Assembly (NCBI RefSeq): GCF_963259705.1
Contig: NC_081844.1
Span: 16,291,715-16,355,714, forward strand
Direction: 5' to 3'
DNA length: 64,000 nucleotides
Origin: Myotis daubentonii
Taxonomy: Eukaryota; Chordata; Mammalia; Chiroptera; Vespertilionidae
Below the pieces are notes generated by a model. It did not search any database, had not been told where the DNA came from, and was given only the letters and a program-made list of their open reading frames with translations. The position numbers and the translations under genes are program-made. Below, one piece after another: positions 1 through 23,463 of the stretch. Positions within the stretch are counted from its first letter, which is position 1. Every line of letters starts with the position of its first letter.

Positions 1-323
1 CCTCCTAGTATTTCCTCGTGTAAAGGATCTGTGTTACATGCAGTTGAATTGGTTTGCTTTTTACTTGGTTTCTCTCTTTTAACAAAAGCTCTTGTGATCA
101 TTTCCTGGGTTGCTACCTAACCTTCATTATTAATGGCTGCTTATATTCCCTTACGTGGCTTTGCCATGATTTACATAGCCATCCTTCATTTAAAAAAAAA
201 AAATCACCAAAAAACTTTCCTTCATTGTCTGCAAAGCTAGATTGTTTTCATTTTTTCATGTGATAGAAAAACAAAAAATTAAGGGACTCCTACACTTTAC
301 TGTGCCACTGTTTTCCTTTAAGT

Positions 324-525
324 CAGGGGTCCTCAAACTTTTTAAATAGGGAGCCAGTTCACTGTCCCTCAGACCGCTGGAGGGCCGGACTATAGTTTAA
401 AAAAAAACTGAACAAATTCCTATGCACACTGCACATATCTTATTTTGAAGTAAAAAAACAAAATGGGAACAAATACAATATTTGTATTTGCATGTGGCCC
501 GCGGGCCATAGTTTGAGGACCCCTG
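324..525 (+). mobile_element. Non-autonomous hAT element (CAGGGGTCC ends)
   Basis: The terminal inverted repeats start CAGGGGTCCTCAAAC and end GTTTGAGGACCCCTG. The element is flanked by a perfect 8-bp duplication CTTTAAGT at 316-323 and 526-533, the target-site length typical of hAT transposons. It is about 200 bp and has no coding capacity. Confidence 0.88.
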
Positions 526-544
526 CTTTAAGTGATTTCATTTC

Positions 545-690
545 ATCTGGTGTCATGATTCTGAGGTAGATGTTATTTATTTCTATTACACAGAAGAGGA
601 AACAGGCAGGCTGGGGGGTAAGTGAGTCACCCAAGGCCACACTGCAATTTCAGTGGCAGAATTGGGATTTGAACCACTTGTCCTGACTCC
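545..690 (-). repeat. MIR remnant
   Basis: The diverged sequence reads like the reverse complement of a MIR core (GAGGAAAC, then AGTGAGTCACCCAAGGCCACAC, then GGCAGAATTGGGATTTGAACC). Assigned by eye from the known MIR pattern, so the ends are approximate. Confidence 0.6.
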
Positions 691-1295
691 AGCCGCCTCA
701 TTTACTTGGGGCTTAATGGCCTTTGCAGATGGCTCTGCTGACTGCTCTGTCCTCCTTCCAATACATGCACTTTATAGCTGATCATGTTCCAAGTGGCACT
801 GGGTGACCCATCCCTACCTACACTTCTCCTTATATAGCCTTGTCCTGGTGTCACCCCAGAACACCAAATACAGGGTCCTTCCTCTGAGAAGATGGGGGTG
901 GCTCTGCCGTGGGGCCTCTTTCTTCCCCACAGACCTCTGCTTGGGGTCACAGTACCCTCCAGGGAATATTGGGTCGGACTCCATGCCAACAGCAGGTGGA
1001 CCAACCGTCCCAGGACTGGACTGGGGATGAAGCCAGTTCAGATGGGGACTGGCCTTGAGACTTGAGACACTTGGTGGCCCTCTTCCTTATAGAGGCTTAG
1101 CTTGTCCCCCACCCAGTCCACCCTGCTCTTTAGGCCTCTGCTTTTCCCAGCAGCCCCACGGCCCGCCTTCACCTCCAGCCTCTCTCGCTGGCCCGGATGG
1201 CGAGGCACACCCTCAAGGCTAGAAATGACCTCAGGTGTGTATGCTTCATGCTACCTCTTTCTTTTTTTCTGATAAAGTACATTTTCTAGATTCTT

Positions 1296-1518
1296 TTTTT
1301 TTTTTAAATATATTTTATTGATTTTTTACAGAGAGGAAGGGAGAGAGATAGAGAGTTAGAAACATCGATGAGAGAGAAACATCGATCAGCTGCCTCCTGC
1401 ACATCTCCTACTGGGGATGTGCCCGCAACCCAGGTACATGCCCTTGACCGGAATCGAACCTGGGACCTTTCAGTCCGCAAGCCGACGCTCTATCCACTGA
1501 GCCAAACCGGTTTTGGCC
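1296..1518 (-). mobile_element. Ves SINE (first of a same-site pair)
   Basis: Reverse-complement Ves SINE: T-rich tail at the left, the AGAGAGGAAGGGAGAG tract, then the tRNA-like head ending CACTGAGCCAAACCGG. It is flanked by a 15-bp duplication, ATTTTCTAGATTCTT, at 1281-1295 and 1519-1533. The tRNA-related head carries degenerate Pol III boxes but is not a functional tRNA gene. Confidence 0.92.
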
Positions 1519-1539
1519 ATTTTCTAGATTCTTAATTTT

Positions 1540-1757
1540 TTTTTTTAAATATATTTTATTGATTTTTTACAGAGAAGAAGGGAGAGAGAGAGAGAGTCAG
1601 AAACATCAATGAGAGAGAAACATCGATCAGCTGCCTCCTGCACACCCCTCACCGGGGATGTGCCCGCAACCAAGGTACATGCCCTTGACCAGAATCGAAC
1701 CTGGGACCTTTCAGTCCGCAGGCCGACGCTCTATCCACTGAGCCAAACCGGTTAGGG
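1540..1757 (-). mobile_element. Ves SINE (second of a same-site pair)
   Basis: A second Ves SINE in the same orientation, starting 21 bp after the first ends. Its duplication CTAGATTCTTAATTTT occurs at 1524-1539 and 1758-1773 and overlaps that of the first copy, so both inserted in essentially the same site. The head ends in GGTTAGGG on the plus strand. Confidence 0.92.
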
Positions 1758-2920
1758 CTAGATTCTTAATTTTGAAATGATTGTAGATTTACAATCGAGT
1801 CACCAAAATAGCACAGATCATTCCCAGTTATCCTTCAGCCAGCTTCCTCTCATGTTAACATGGTACATAACCATGGCACAGTGATCAGAACTAAGACATG
1901 GGTTTCCATACAACACTATTAACTAAGCAACAGACTTTATTGAGATTCACTAGTTTTCCCTCGATGTCCATTCTGTTTCAGGATTCACTTCTGCCTGTGT
2001 CTTACCAATGACCCAGAAGGTAGATGTGGCTTTCCCACGATCACAGCAAGCTAGTGGCATCGCCCAGGTTGAGGCCAGACCTCCTCCCTAACCCTGGGCT
2101 ACTGCCCTCCTTACCCTTCCCACTTTGACAAGGGACAGGGTTTGTTGCTCTGTGGCCAACTCTGGTGTTACAGACGCCCTTCCCCGCCCTGCCAGCGCCT
2201 TTGCCATCCCTTCGGTTTCTGAGGTTGCCTACACTGCCCTTCTGCACTCCTACTCACACGCATAAGTGGGTCCATGTGCCCTGGAATGGCTGGCTCGGGC
2301 TTCGCTCCTGTGAGCACTGTACTGTGTGGACACTCTGGGCCACCCCGCTGCATGGCCACCCCCACCTGCCAGCGATCTTCCCTCTCTGGAAATGGAGGGC
2401 ACGGAGGAGACATGAGGGAGACCTTTCTTTGTTTCTGGTTCTGAAGATTTCTATCTCAGCCCCCCCCATCCTCAGCTTTTCCCATCTGACTCAGGGCCTC
2501 TCCTGCCTCAGTCTGGGGTGTGCTCCCTTCCTCCCAAAGCCTGAGAAAGCCTGCCTTCTGTTGTCTCCCTCAGCTCCCAGGAAGGGCTGGCACAGTCCGA
2601 GGGCCCCGCCAGGGCTGCCCTTCACAGTTTACAAGCGGCTTTCATAGTTGCCTCCTGTGCGCCTCACCACAGAGGTGATTAGGTCCACTTCAGAGGAGCG
2701 GAGCACTTTTCCCAGCGATAATGGGGGGAGTGGAGCCGCGGTTTGTTGAAGTCTTTGCTCTTCTAGGCAGTCAGGCTGTCTGGTGTTTATCTTAGGCTGC
2801 CTCTGAGGCTCTCACAGCCCTGCCCAGACATGACCTCATTCTCTCTCAAATCATCCCCGGGAGGCAGAAAGGAGTCTGGGACCAACGCTGTCCCCACTTC
2901 ACAGATGGGAAAACTGGGGG

Positions 2921-2921
<1 letters not shown>

Positions 2922-2964
<43 letters not shown>
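2922..2964. repeat. (AC)n microsatellite
   Basis: About 21 uninterrupted AC dinucleotides, directly after a MIR-like stretch ending in ACAGATGGGAAAACTGGG. Confidence 0.97.
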
Positions 2965-2966
<2 letters not shown>

Positions 2967-3185
2967 TGTTAACAAGTGGCTCTGCAGTGCTAGGGGCCTC
3001 TAAGCCTGGTGAGTCCAGCTGTTGGGAGGCAATGGTCTGGGGCTGGGAGCAGCAGCGTCAGCAAGTGCCTCCAAAGAGTGTGGGCCCACAGCCTCATACA
3101 GCCTGCCTCCAGGGATCTCAGTTCATGTGTGAGAAGGGCCTAAGGAGGGAGACCTGGTGTGACTAGAATTCCCTAGAGTCTAGTT

Positions 3186-3391
3186 CAGCCGTGGGCAAAC
3201 TACGGCCGCATCCGGCCCATTTGAAATGAATAAAACTATTGGAAAAAAAGACCATACCCTTTTATGTAATGATGTTTACTTTGAATTTATATTAGTTCAC
3301 ACAAACACTCCATCCATGCTTTTGTTCCGGCCCTCCAGTCCAGTTTAAGAACCCATTGTGGCCCTCAAGTCAAAAAGTTTGCCCACCCCTG
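3186..3391 (-). mobile_element. Non-autonomous hAT element (CAGGGGTGGGCAAAC ends)
   Basis: The ends are CAGCCGTGGGCAAAC and GTTTGCCCACCCCTG, with a perfect 8-bp duplication GTCTAGTT at 3178-3185 and 3392-3399. It is the same family as the copy at 20053-20266, in opposite orientation. Confidence 0.9.
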
Positions 3392-3720
3392 GTCTAGTTC
3401 CATGGTGGCCCTGAAGGCACACTTCATGAAAGTGGGCCTTTGTGTTGTAGCAACAAGTGCTGTGGCCAGGAGGGCCCAGCCAGGGATGGGGGCAGTTGGT
3501 GGGCTGCCTGGTAAACAGCCCATGGAGCTCCTCCGTGATATCTCACCTCCCAAGAACGCTGTGAAGGAAAAGCTGTGAGCCAACCCCCAGATAGGGAGAC
3601 TGATGCTCACAACTTACCCAGGTACACAGCCAGTGGGCAGCGGTCGGGCATCTGGCTCCAAGTCCATTGCGTTGTCTGCTCCACCAAGCGACTAACCTCC
3701 TCACCCCCACCCCACCCCCC

Positions 3721-3721
<1 letters not shown>

Positions 3722-3762
<41 letters not shown>
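3722..3762. repeat. (CA)n microsatellite
   Basis: About 20 uninterrupted CA units preceded by a C-rich CCACCCC run. Confidence 0.97.
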
Positions 3763-3764
<2 letters not shown>

Positions 3765-4419
3765 GAGGTGCACAAAGGCAGCAGGAGGAAAAGGGGAGAC
3801 CTAACTGAGGATCCCCGATTTGGCTGGCTTCACAGTTTCACTCCAGCTGGCCCTGCCTTCCTGTCCTGAGAGGTGGTTAAAGGAAGCTCTGAGGAGGAAA
3901 GGTCAGGCTGGGAGAGAAGCGGGAGCTCGCCAAAATCCACACCCTGCTCTCAGAGCAGCAGGCTGAGCCAGCTGGCGGTGGGGGCAACAGAGATGAAGGA
4001 GCAGAAACTGGCCCCTGCTCGCCGGGGCTCCCGGTCTGCAGGGTAGAGGGCGCTGAAACAGAATAGGAGATGCCAGGCAGGGGGCTGGGAAGCTGATCCC
4101 AGGACCTCTCTGCCCCATCCCCCTTCTCCCACTGCCAGCCACACCTTGACCATCCCAGCCCTGCTCCCTCCCTCCTCTGAGCGCTGTCACACCTCCAGCT
4201 CAAACCAGTCATTTGGCTCTCGGCTTATAACCCTGAGTTGACTTTTTATTATATGTCTACATCTACCGTCCCAACTAGATCAGAATCTCCTCCAAGGCAA
4301 GAGCTTATGTCCTCTGTTACAGTACATTTTTGGTGGGGAAAAAAAGAGGTTATTTAGGAAGTGATCATTTTGGGCAATGCAGTGGTATGTTTATGACAAA
4401 AAAGCTGGACAATGCATCG

Positions 4420-5060
4420 CGGCCCCAGACCTCCGTGACGTCATTCGGCTTGTGACGTCACCGTCGCTGGCTACTGTGGCGCTCCGCAGCCCACAGGCAG
4501 GATGACGCAACCGTCAGAACCGGTGCGGACCTGTGCGCGCTGGAGATGTTAGCGAGGCTGGCGGCTAGAGGTACCGGGAGAGGGCGAGGAGAAACGGCAG
4601 AGAAGCCCAAACTGGGTGGTGTTCGCAGGGCCCCGACTGGCCCCGCCTCCGCGATGACAGACGCGGGTCAGCCAATCCGGGCCGGCCGCGGGGAAGCGCA
4701 GCCTATCAGCGGCCGGGGCTCGGCCGGCGCTTCCGTGTTCGTTCGCGAGCGCCCCGCGCGAGTCCGCGGGGGAGGGGACGGAGGCCCAGGCAACGCACCG
4801 GGGCTCCCCACGGCGCTCCCCCGCGGCGCTCTCCGCCTGGCCTGGCGGGTCTGCGGGCCCAGGCCGCCGCCTCCCAGGGGACCGGATGGCCTCGGAAGGC
4901 CCGGCGGGGGAGCTGGAAGCGGTGCTGGGGGGTCAGGGGCTGCGTGTGCAGAGCTGGGACTCGGAGCCGGCCGGGGAGCTGCGGGCACCCGTGCGGCTGC
5001 GGAGGAACGTCTGCTACGTGGTGCTGGCCGTGTTCCTCAACGAGCAGGTGAGCGTCCGCC
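4420..5060 (+). promoter_or_regulatory. NUDT18 CpG-island promoter
   Basis: GC- and CpG-rich block starting abruptly at about 4.42 kb and covering NUDT18 coding exon 1. There is no obvious TATA box. Two CREs lie at its upstream edge. The transcription start is not resolved; it should lie between about 4.46 kb and the ATG at 4886. Confidence 0.75.
4436..4460 (+). promoter_or_regulatory. Twin cAMP-response elements
   Basis: Perfect palindromic TGACGTCA occurs at 4436-4443 and again at 4453-4460, centre to centre 17 bp. A half-site-like TGACGCAA follows at about 4503. This full CRE binds CREB/ATF-family factors. Location at the upstream edge of the CpG island, 425-450 bp before the NUDT18 ATG, suggests core-promoter use. 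Confidence 0.8.
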
Positions 5061-6953
5061 GCCGCCCGGCCCGCCGCCTGCGTCCGGAGCGCGCAGCCAG
5101 CCCCGTGGGGACCGAGGACCTACCGGCAGGAACCAGCGCTTCTTTGTGGGTGGCGCTTCCCAGTTTTGCAAAGCACCGTCATACTGACCACTGAGCCTTG
5201 TGCGCCGAACCCTGAACCCTGCGATTGTCAGACGCCCGCACAGAGGAGGAAACCGAGTCCAGGAGCATGTCTGTCTCATCGCACTAGGCCTCGGCCCCTA
5301 ACGGGGAGCGCTCGTAGCGAGCACAGGCTGGCGGAGTGGGCGCTCTCTAAGATGCAGGGACCTCCCCTGGGTCCCTCGGGCAGTGAGGGCACAACCTGTG
5401 CTCACATTCAGACCTCGCTCCTGTGTGATGCTCTTTTTGGTGCTGATCTCAGTACAAGTTGCTGTGACAACAGCTAGAAGGGGCCAAGGCCATAGGTAGG
5501 AGTTAGAGGGGGTGTCGGTGGGGGCATGTTTCAAAGCCTAGATTTCAGTGTGAGGACAGGCCACAGCAGTTTGCAAAACAAGAGGGGAGGGGAGAGAAAC
5601 AGTAACATGCGCACAGTGCAGGACACATGGTCTGATCCCCAGCCCCTGAAGCAGCTCCCAGGAATCTCAGCCCCTTTCTGCAATGGAAGTCCGAATGCAA
5701 AGGGGTAGTTGCAGAGAGGGACAGCGGTAGCTGGCAGCCACTCAGGGGCCATTCCCTAGGAAAGCTCAGCGGTTTGAGGGTGTCCACTAGTAAGGGGGTA
5801 CTGGGTGACTGTGTTTGAGATATGACCTGGCCCCTGGGCAGGGGAAGGCTGCTGGCTGTGCCCCTTGTTTGGAGATCCCAGCCTGGCTGTGTGAGGGTGA
5901 GGATTTTCTCTCTCCCCTCAGGATGAGGTGCTAATGATCCAGGAGGCCAAGAAAGAATGCTATGGGTCATGGTACCTGCCTGCGGGGAGAATGGAGCCTG
6001 GGGAGACCATCGTGGAGGCCCTGCAGCGGGAGGTGAAGGAGGAGGCCGGGCTGCACTGCGAGCCTCTGACATTGCTGTCTGTGGAGGAGCGGGGCCCCTC
6101 CTGGATCCGCTTCGCGTTCCTTGCTCAGCCCACAGGTACTAGTACAGCACACCTGGTGGCAGTGTGGGCAGGGGGCAGTTGATAGCTTTCCCCCTGCTTG
6201 TCCTCAGGTGAGATCAGCCCCTATTCTGGCTGGTACAAGCCTGGCATCTCCAGATTCCAGCCTCAGAGCCAGGGTTAGAGTGCCTCGGTGGGCTCTTTGC
6301 CAGCCCTAGCACTTCTCTCAACACAGACCCTTTCCCCCACCTCTCCCCCAGGTGGAGTTCTCAAGACTTCCAAGGAGGCAGATGCAGAGTCCCTGCAGGC
6401 TGGCTGGTACCCACGAACCTCCCTGGCCACTCCTCTGCGAGCCCATGACATTCTGCACCTGGTTGAACTGGCTGCCCAGTACCGCCATCAGGCCAGGCAC
6501 CCTCGCATTCTGCCCCAAGAGCTTCCCTGCAGTGTGGTTTGTCAGCGGCTCGTGGCCACCTTTACCAGTGTGGCCACCCAGACAGTGTGGGTGTTGGTAG
6601 GCACAGTGGGGGCGCCTCACTTGCCCATCACTGCCTGTGGCTTCACCCCTATGGAGCAGAGGGGTGGCATCAACATAGCCATCTTGCGGCTGCTACAGGA
6701 GTGTCTGACTCTGCACCACTTGGCAGTGGAGACCAAGGGATTGCTGGGGCTACAGCACCTGGGCAAAGGCCATACGGATGGCATCTGCCTGAATGTGCTG
6801 GTGACAGTGGCTTTTCGGAACCCAGGTATCCAAAATGAGCCCCCAGAGGTTCGGGGTGAGAACTTTGTTTGGTGGAAGGTGATGGAGGAAGACCTACAAA
6901 GCCAGCTCTTACAGAGGCTTCAGGAATCATCTGTTGTCCCAGTCAACAGATAG
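4886..6953 (+). CDS. NUDT18: NUDT18, Nudix hydrolase 18 (complete, 3 exons)
   Basis: Nudix hydrolase (MTH3) known to hydrolyse 8-oxo-dGDP, 8-oxo-GDP and related oxidised nucleoside diphosphates to monophosphates, keeping damaged nucleotides out of the pools. Coding exons: 4886-5047, 5922-6135 and 6352-6953, each with GT-AG borders and consistent phase, giving 325 residues (human about 323 from memory). Exon 1 encodes residues 1-54, ending in a hydrophobic [10 protein letters not shown] strand. Exon 2 carries a canonical Nudix box at residues 76-98: G76, E82, then R90-E91 and E94-E95 in REVKEEAGL, the metal-binding core. Exon 3 encodes the long C-terminal half ending SSVVPVNR. The start at 4886 is chosen from the conserved MASEG N-terminus; its Kozak context is only moderate (G at +4). 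It converges with FHIP2B. No disruption is seen. Confidence 0.96.
5048..5921 (+). other. NUDT18 intron 1
   Basis: 874-bp intron with donor GTGAGC and acceptor CCCCTCAG. It starts in the CpG island and becomes ordinary unique sequence. I see no repeat, RNA gene or further exon in it. Intron 2 (6136-6351) is short and also featureless. Confidence 0.85.
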
Positions 6954-7299
6954 AAAGGTGCCATAAGTAGACACGGAGCTGCTGTCTGTGCTCCCTCCAC
7001 ATGCCTTCCCCTCCCTCTTAGGGAGGCAGGAGGTTGGCAATCAGGGATCCTGTTGTATTGCGAGCAGGATAGTTCTCCTGCTTCTCAGGGGGACTTCCAT
7101 CTCTCCTCACCATGAGCAGGTCCCTACATTGCACCAGAAGGGACAATGCCTGTAACCAAGCAAGGAGTCCAGAGCTCAAGGGGATATGGGAACATTCTGA
7201 ATCCGAGACAGCATCTTCTCTTCTACACCAGGTTCTCAGGCACTTGGAATATGAAGGGGTTTCTGGGGGAGGTCACTCCAAGGACTGTGTCCCTTGCTG

Positions 7300-7305
7300 A
7301 GTAAA
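7300..7305 (+). terminator. Probable NUDT18 poly(A) signal (AGTAAA variant)
   Basis: No AATAAA follows the NUDT18 stop codon before the next gene. AGTAAA, a recognised weaker variant, lies about 350 bp after the stop and is followed by a GT-rich stretch (AGGTGTTGC). Cleavage near 7320 is inferred. Confidence 0.45.
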
Positions 7306-8150
7306 TAGGTGTTGCTTACTCTGCCTTCCTGCCTAAATGTCTCTGTGGGGAGGAAGTGAGCAGGAAGGGGGGACTGCCCTCAGAAGAGAAGCTCCTCCCC
7401 TTGTCCCTCCGAGGCCTTGCCAGACCGCAGGCTGACACAGCAGGGGCCAGCCTGGGTGCTGGGAGCCAGGAGCAGGCAGGCTTCCTGCTGTCCACCTTGG
7501 CCTGTCTCGGGCACACTGAGAACCTCTTCGTCCTGTCTGCCAGGTAGGATGTGACCACATCCCCTCCAAGTTTTGAGCAGTGAGAATGCCAGGGAAGCTT
7601 CGGGTAGGTGAGGAGTCAGGCGCTGCCCAGGCCTGGATTTCCTTCTCCTTGAGCTGATCCCTCCCCATTCTGCTGCTGGGCCCCTGGCTCTTGCCTCTGC
7701 CTTTTTATAACTCTAGCCCAAACCAAACCCAAATCTTCTCATTTCCCCTTAGCCCAGCTGAATCATAGTAGGAATGAACTTTACTAAAATTTAAAGGAAA
7801 ACTAAAAGGAATGAACAAAGAAAATACATGTGTGCTCCTCACTGCATCTGAAGTCTAGATCTCTGATTCCGAGCTGGGAAACACTTGGTTGGGCTTCCCT
7901 GCTGAAGTAGCTACACTCTGGCCCTGAATGAAGGACCAGGGGACCCGAGGGCCCCCGGCTGCTGCCTGCCTCTCTTGGCCACCATCTTGTCTTTCTTTCT
8001 GGCCTGTGGGGCTGTCTGTGGTAGGAGTCCTCCTGTCCATCTGAGGATAAATACCTCCTAAGATGCAGCAGAACCCTTTCACTCCCTCTCACTTCTCTGT
8101 GTCTGAGGGACCCACCAGTCCATATTCACGTCAGAGGGCAGTGATATTTT

Positions 8151-8338
8151 AAAAAATATATATTTCTTTATTGATTTCAGAGAGGAAGAGGGAGAAATAG
8201 AGACAATGAGAGAATCATTGATTGGCTGCCTCCTACACGCCCCCTACTGGCAATCGAGCCCACAACCCAGGCATGTGCCCTTGGCCGGAATCGAACCCAG
8301 GACCCTGGCTCTATCCACTGGGCCAAACTGGCTAGGGC
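8151..8338 (-). mobile_element. Ves-type SINE
   Basis: Reverse-complement bat SINE: TTTCTTTATTGATTTCAGAGAGGAAG tract, the GGCTGCCTCCTACACGCCCC block and a head ending GGCCAAACTGGCTAGGGC. Slightly diverged and missing part of the head. Confidence 0.88.
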
Positions 8339-8359
8339 TGCGCCCGTTATTTAGCCTAT

Positions 8360-8520
8360 GGTAGTTTCCAGCCGTGGGTGCCCATTCGAATCACCTAGAG
8401 AGCTTTAAAAACAACTCTGGGCCAGCCCAGAGGCACCGGTGTATCTCACGGAGGGTCGGGCTGGGGCATTGGTGTTTTAAAAAGCCACCCAAGTGATTGT
8501 AACGCGCTGAGGTGAGAACC
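8360..8520. mobile_element. MER5-like hAT-Charlie remnant
   Basis: Diverged sequence with the MER5 pattern ATTCGAATCACCTAGAGAGC near the left and AAGTGATTGTAACGCG with GGTGAGAACC near the right, i.e. imperfect inverted ends. Assigned by recollection of the family; borders approximate. Confidence 0.55.
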
Positions 8521-8975
8521 CCGTCGGTCTTCAGCTTGCCCTGCCCTGGCGCATTCTTGGTGACTCCCTCAGAGGCTTCACGCACGTACATTTAGGGACA
8601 AGGTTTTTAAACCAGCAGGCCCACTGTTCACCACAAAAGCAGTCCTACAGCTCTCAGCCTAAGCACCTAGCGTGAGACTTGTACACAGATGCTGCAGATG
8701 GCCCACTCCCCCAGGGTGTCTCTGAGGCTGGCCAGCCCTCAGTTGTGGGCAAACTGAGCAGAAATAGTGTTGCCTGGCCAAGAGCCGCTGTTCCTGGCAG
8801 GCGCTGAGGAACGTCAGAGTTGCCCTGCCAGAGCCTGTCAACTGTTTACCGCCAACCCCTCCACTCCAGTGCTGAAAAAGGAACTTAATTCGTCTTACTT
8901 GGGGAGGAAGATGGGCCCAAATTAGCAGTGGAGCCCTTGGCAGAAAAGACACGAAGGGTGGAGAAGAACAGGGCA

Positions 8976-10492
8976 GCTGTGTCCACGCAACCACACCATT
9001 TATTGCCGTGGCGTCTGGGGGGTACACCACGAGAATGCCAAAGTGCATCGAGGAGGGGAGTGAGTGTGACTCCTGGACGCTTGAACATTTTCAGAATCAG
9101 AGAGTCCAGACCCAGTCTGCCCACTGAGCTTGCTCCCATCCCACTCCCACACCCACGTGTGCACAACGCACGCATGCACACGCCCGGTGTCCTTCAGCAG
9201 AGCAGGTCCGTCCTCCCCAGCTTGGAGGAATGCGGGAGAGGTAGAGGTCACTGAGTTTCCTCCTCTTTCATGTCACCTCTTGGCAACCCGCAGCTGGCTT
9301 CCCGAAGCGGCATGGGCAGGAAAAGGAAGCAAAAGGGGCTCTGGCCTGCTCCTCCTTGCCCAGGAGCAAAGCCAGCAACTGCAGTCCTGCTGTGAGGTAA
9401 TGCCTGGCGCCGCCTGTGTGTTCCTGCAGGTCGAGACAGATTCGGGCCGGGTGGGGTGGCAGCCCCAGCCTCAGAGGGCATGCAGGGAGAACGCCAGGCC
9501 TGCAGCCTGTGCCCCAGCCCCTCCCTGCCAGGCCTTGGGGCCTGCAGTCAGGTGGGCATCCTGGCCTCATCTGTACCCTGAGCTCCCTCGCTCCCCTGGA
9601 AGGGCATTCCATCGAGAACACTGTGGGCTGGGCCTGGCCTCCCCCGGTCTCGAGCCCCTCTGCCCAGGTGTTGTGGACCTGCTGAGACGGGTTCAGAAGG
9701 CGCCAGAGAAACCAGCTGGAGCTGGAGCCTGGCACCAGCCCCCGGCTCCCCAGGCCCTCTCCCGCCCTGGTGGAGTTGCATCAAGGTTCTCATTAGCAGC
9801 TGCCCCCGCCTGGGCGCGGAGCAAGCTTTGGCCATTTGCCATGAGGCAGTTGGGGATTTTGCAACAGTCTCCGGGAGGGCCAGGCAAGAAGAATGGGCTA
9901 CCCCTGCCATCCACTGCCCCTTCCACAAGGGTTAAGTCAAGAAGCCAGGAGAAAAAAAATGTCAAGTCTTAGCAGAATCTATGGTACCTAGTGTGACAGA
10001 GTCTGGGCTCCCATGCCCTCATCTGTCTGACCTACAGTCCTGACCAGCCCTTGCAGCTGTCAGCTCACACCCTGTGTGCCCACCGGGATTGAATCACAGG
10101 TCTTGGCCTCAGCCACAAATGGCCTGTGGAGACAGGTGACAGTCCCAGAACACAGGAGGGTCTGGGTCCTGACGCTCACCTGGCCGTCACCCAGCTCCCC
10201 TGGGAAGACACCATGCTGCCCGGGAGGCCACCTCTTTTACTCCTTGGCTCTGGTACCTTGGCGACCCACTTCCTGAAGCCCAACCTAGTGTAGCCAACAA
10301 GGCAAGGTCTCCTTGAGGTGAACTGGGAGCCGAAGCCCAGGCCTCCGCAGAGGCAGAGGCCCCTGGATACAGAGGAGACAGAGCCAAGCCCCTGCCCCGG
10401 GAGAAGGGTGGCGGCAGCTGTGCCAGGCGGGAGGGGAGGCAGCTCCGGGCAGAGGTGAGAACAGGAGCCTCCCTTCCCGTCATGCTCCTGGC
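8976..10492 (-). other. FHIP2B: FHIP2B 3' untranslated region
   Basis: About 1.5 kb from the FHIP2B stop codon to just past the poly(A) signal at 8999-9004. No SINE or other insertion was seen. Several overlapping open frames exist because the region is GC-rich, but none shows a recognisable protein. Confidence 0.65.
8999..9004 (-). terminator. FHIP2B poly(A) signal AATAAA
   Basis: TTTATT on the plus strand is AATAAA on the minus strand. It is the first canonical signal downstream of the FHIP2B stop, about 1.5 kb after it. Cleavage is expected near 8975-8985. Confidence 0.7.

Positions 10493-23463
<12,971 letters not shown>

Larger units (their letters stand above)
1..4430. other. Intergenic region left of NUDT18
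   Basis: No supported coding exon on either strand. It holds two hAT elements, two Ves SINEs, MIR remnants (around 545-690 and 2815-2920) and two CA microsatellites, listed separately. By human synteny the 3' end of HR, transcribed in the same direction as NUDT18, should lie to the left; I saw no HR coding exon here, so its end is probably outside the window. Confidence 0.6.
7330..8975. other. Gap between convergent NUDT18 and FHIP2B
   Basis: No exon is supported. It holds one Ves SINE (8151-8338) and an old MER5-like hAT remnant (about 8360-8520). The rest is unassigned unique sequence. Confidence 0.6.

Noticed and set aside
1..4430. Possible 3' end of HR
   Set aside because: Expected from synteny to be nearby, but no HR-like coding exon was recognised here, so nothing is annotated.
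4546..5187. Long plus-strand open frame (213 codons) across the NUDT18 CpG island
   Set aside because: Out of frame with the conserved NUDT18 exon 1; an effect of GC-rich, stop-poor sequence.
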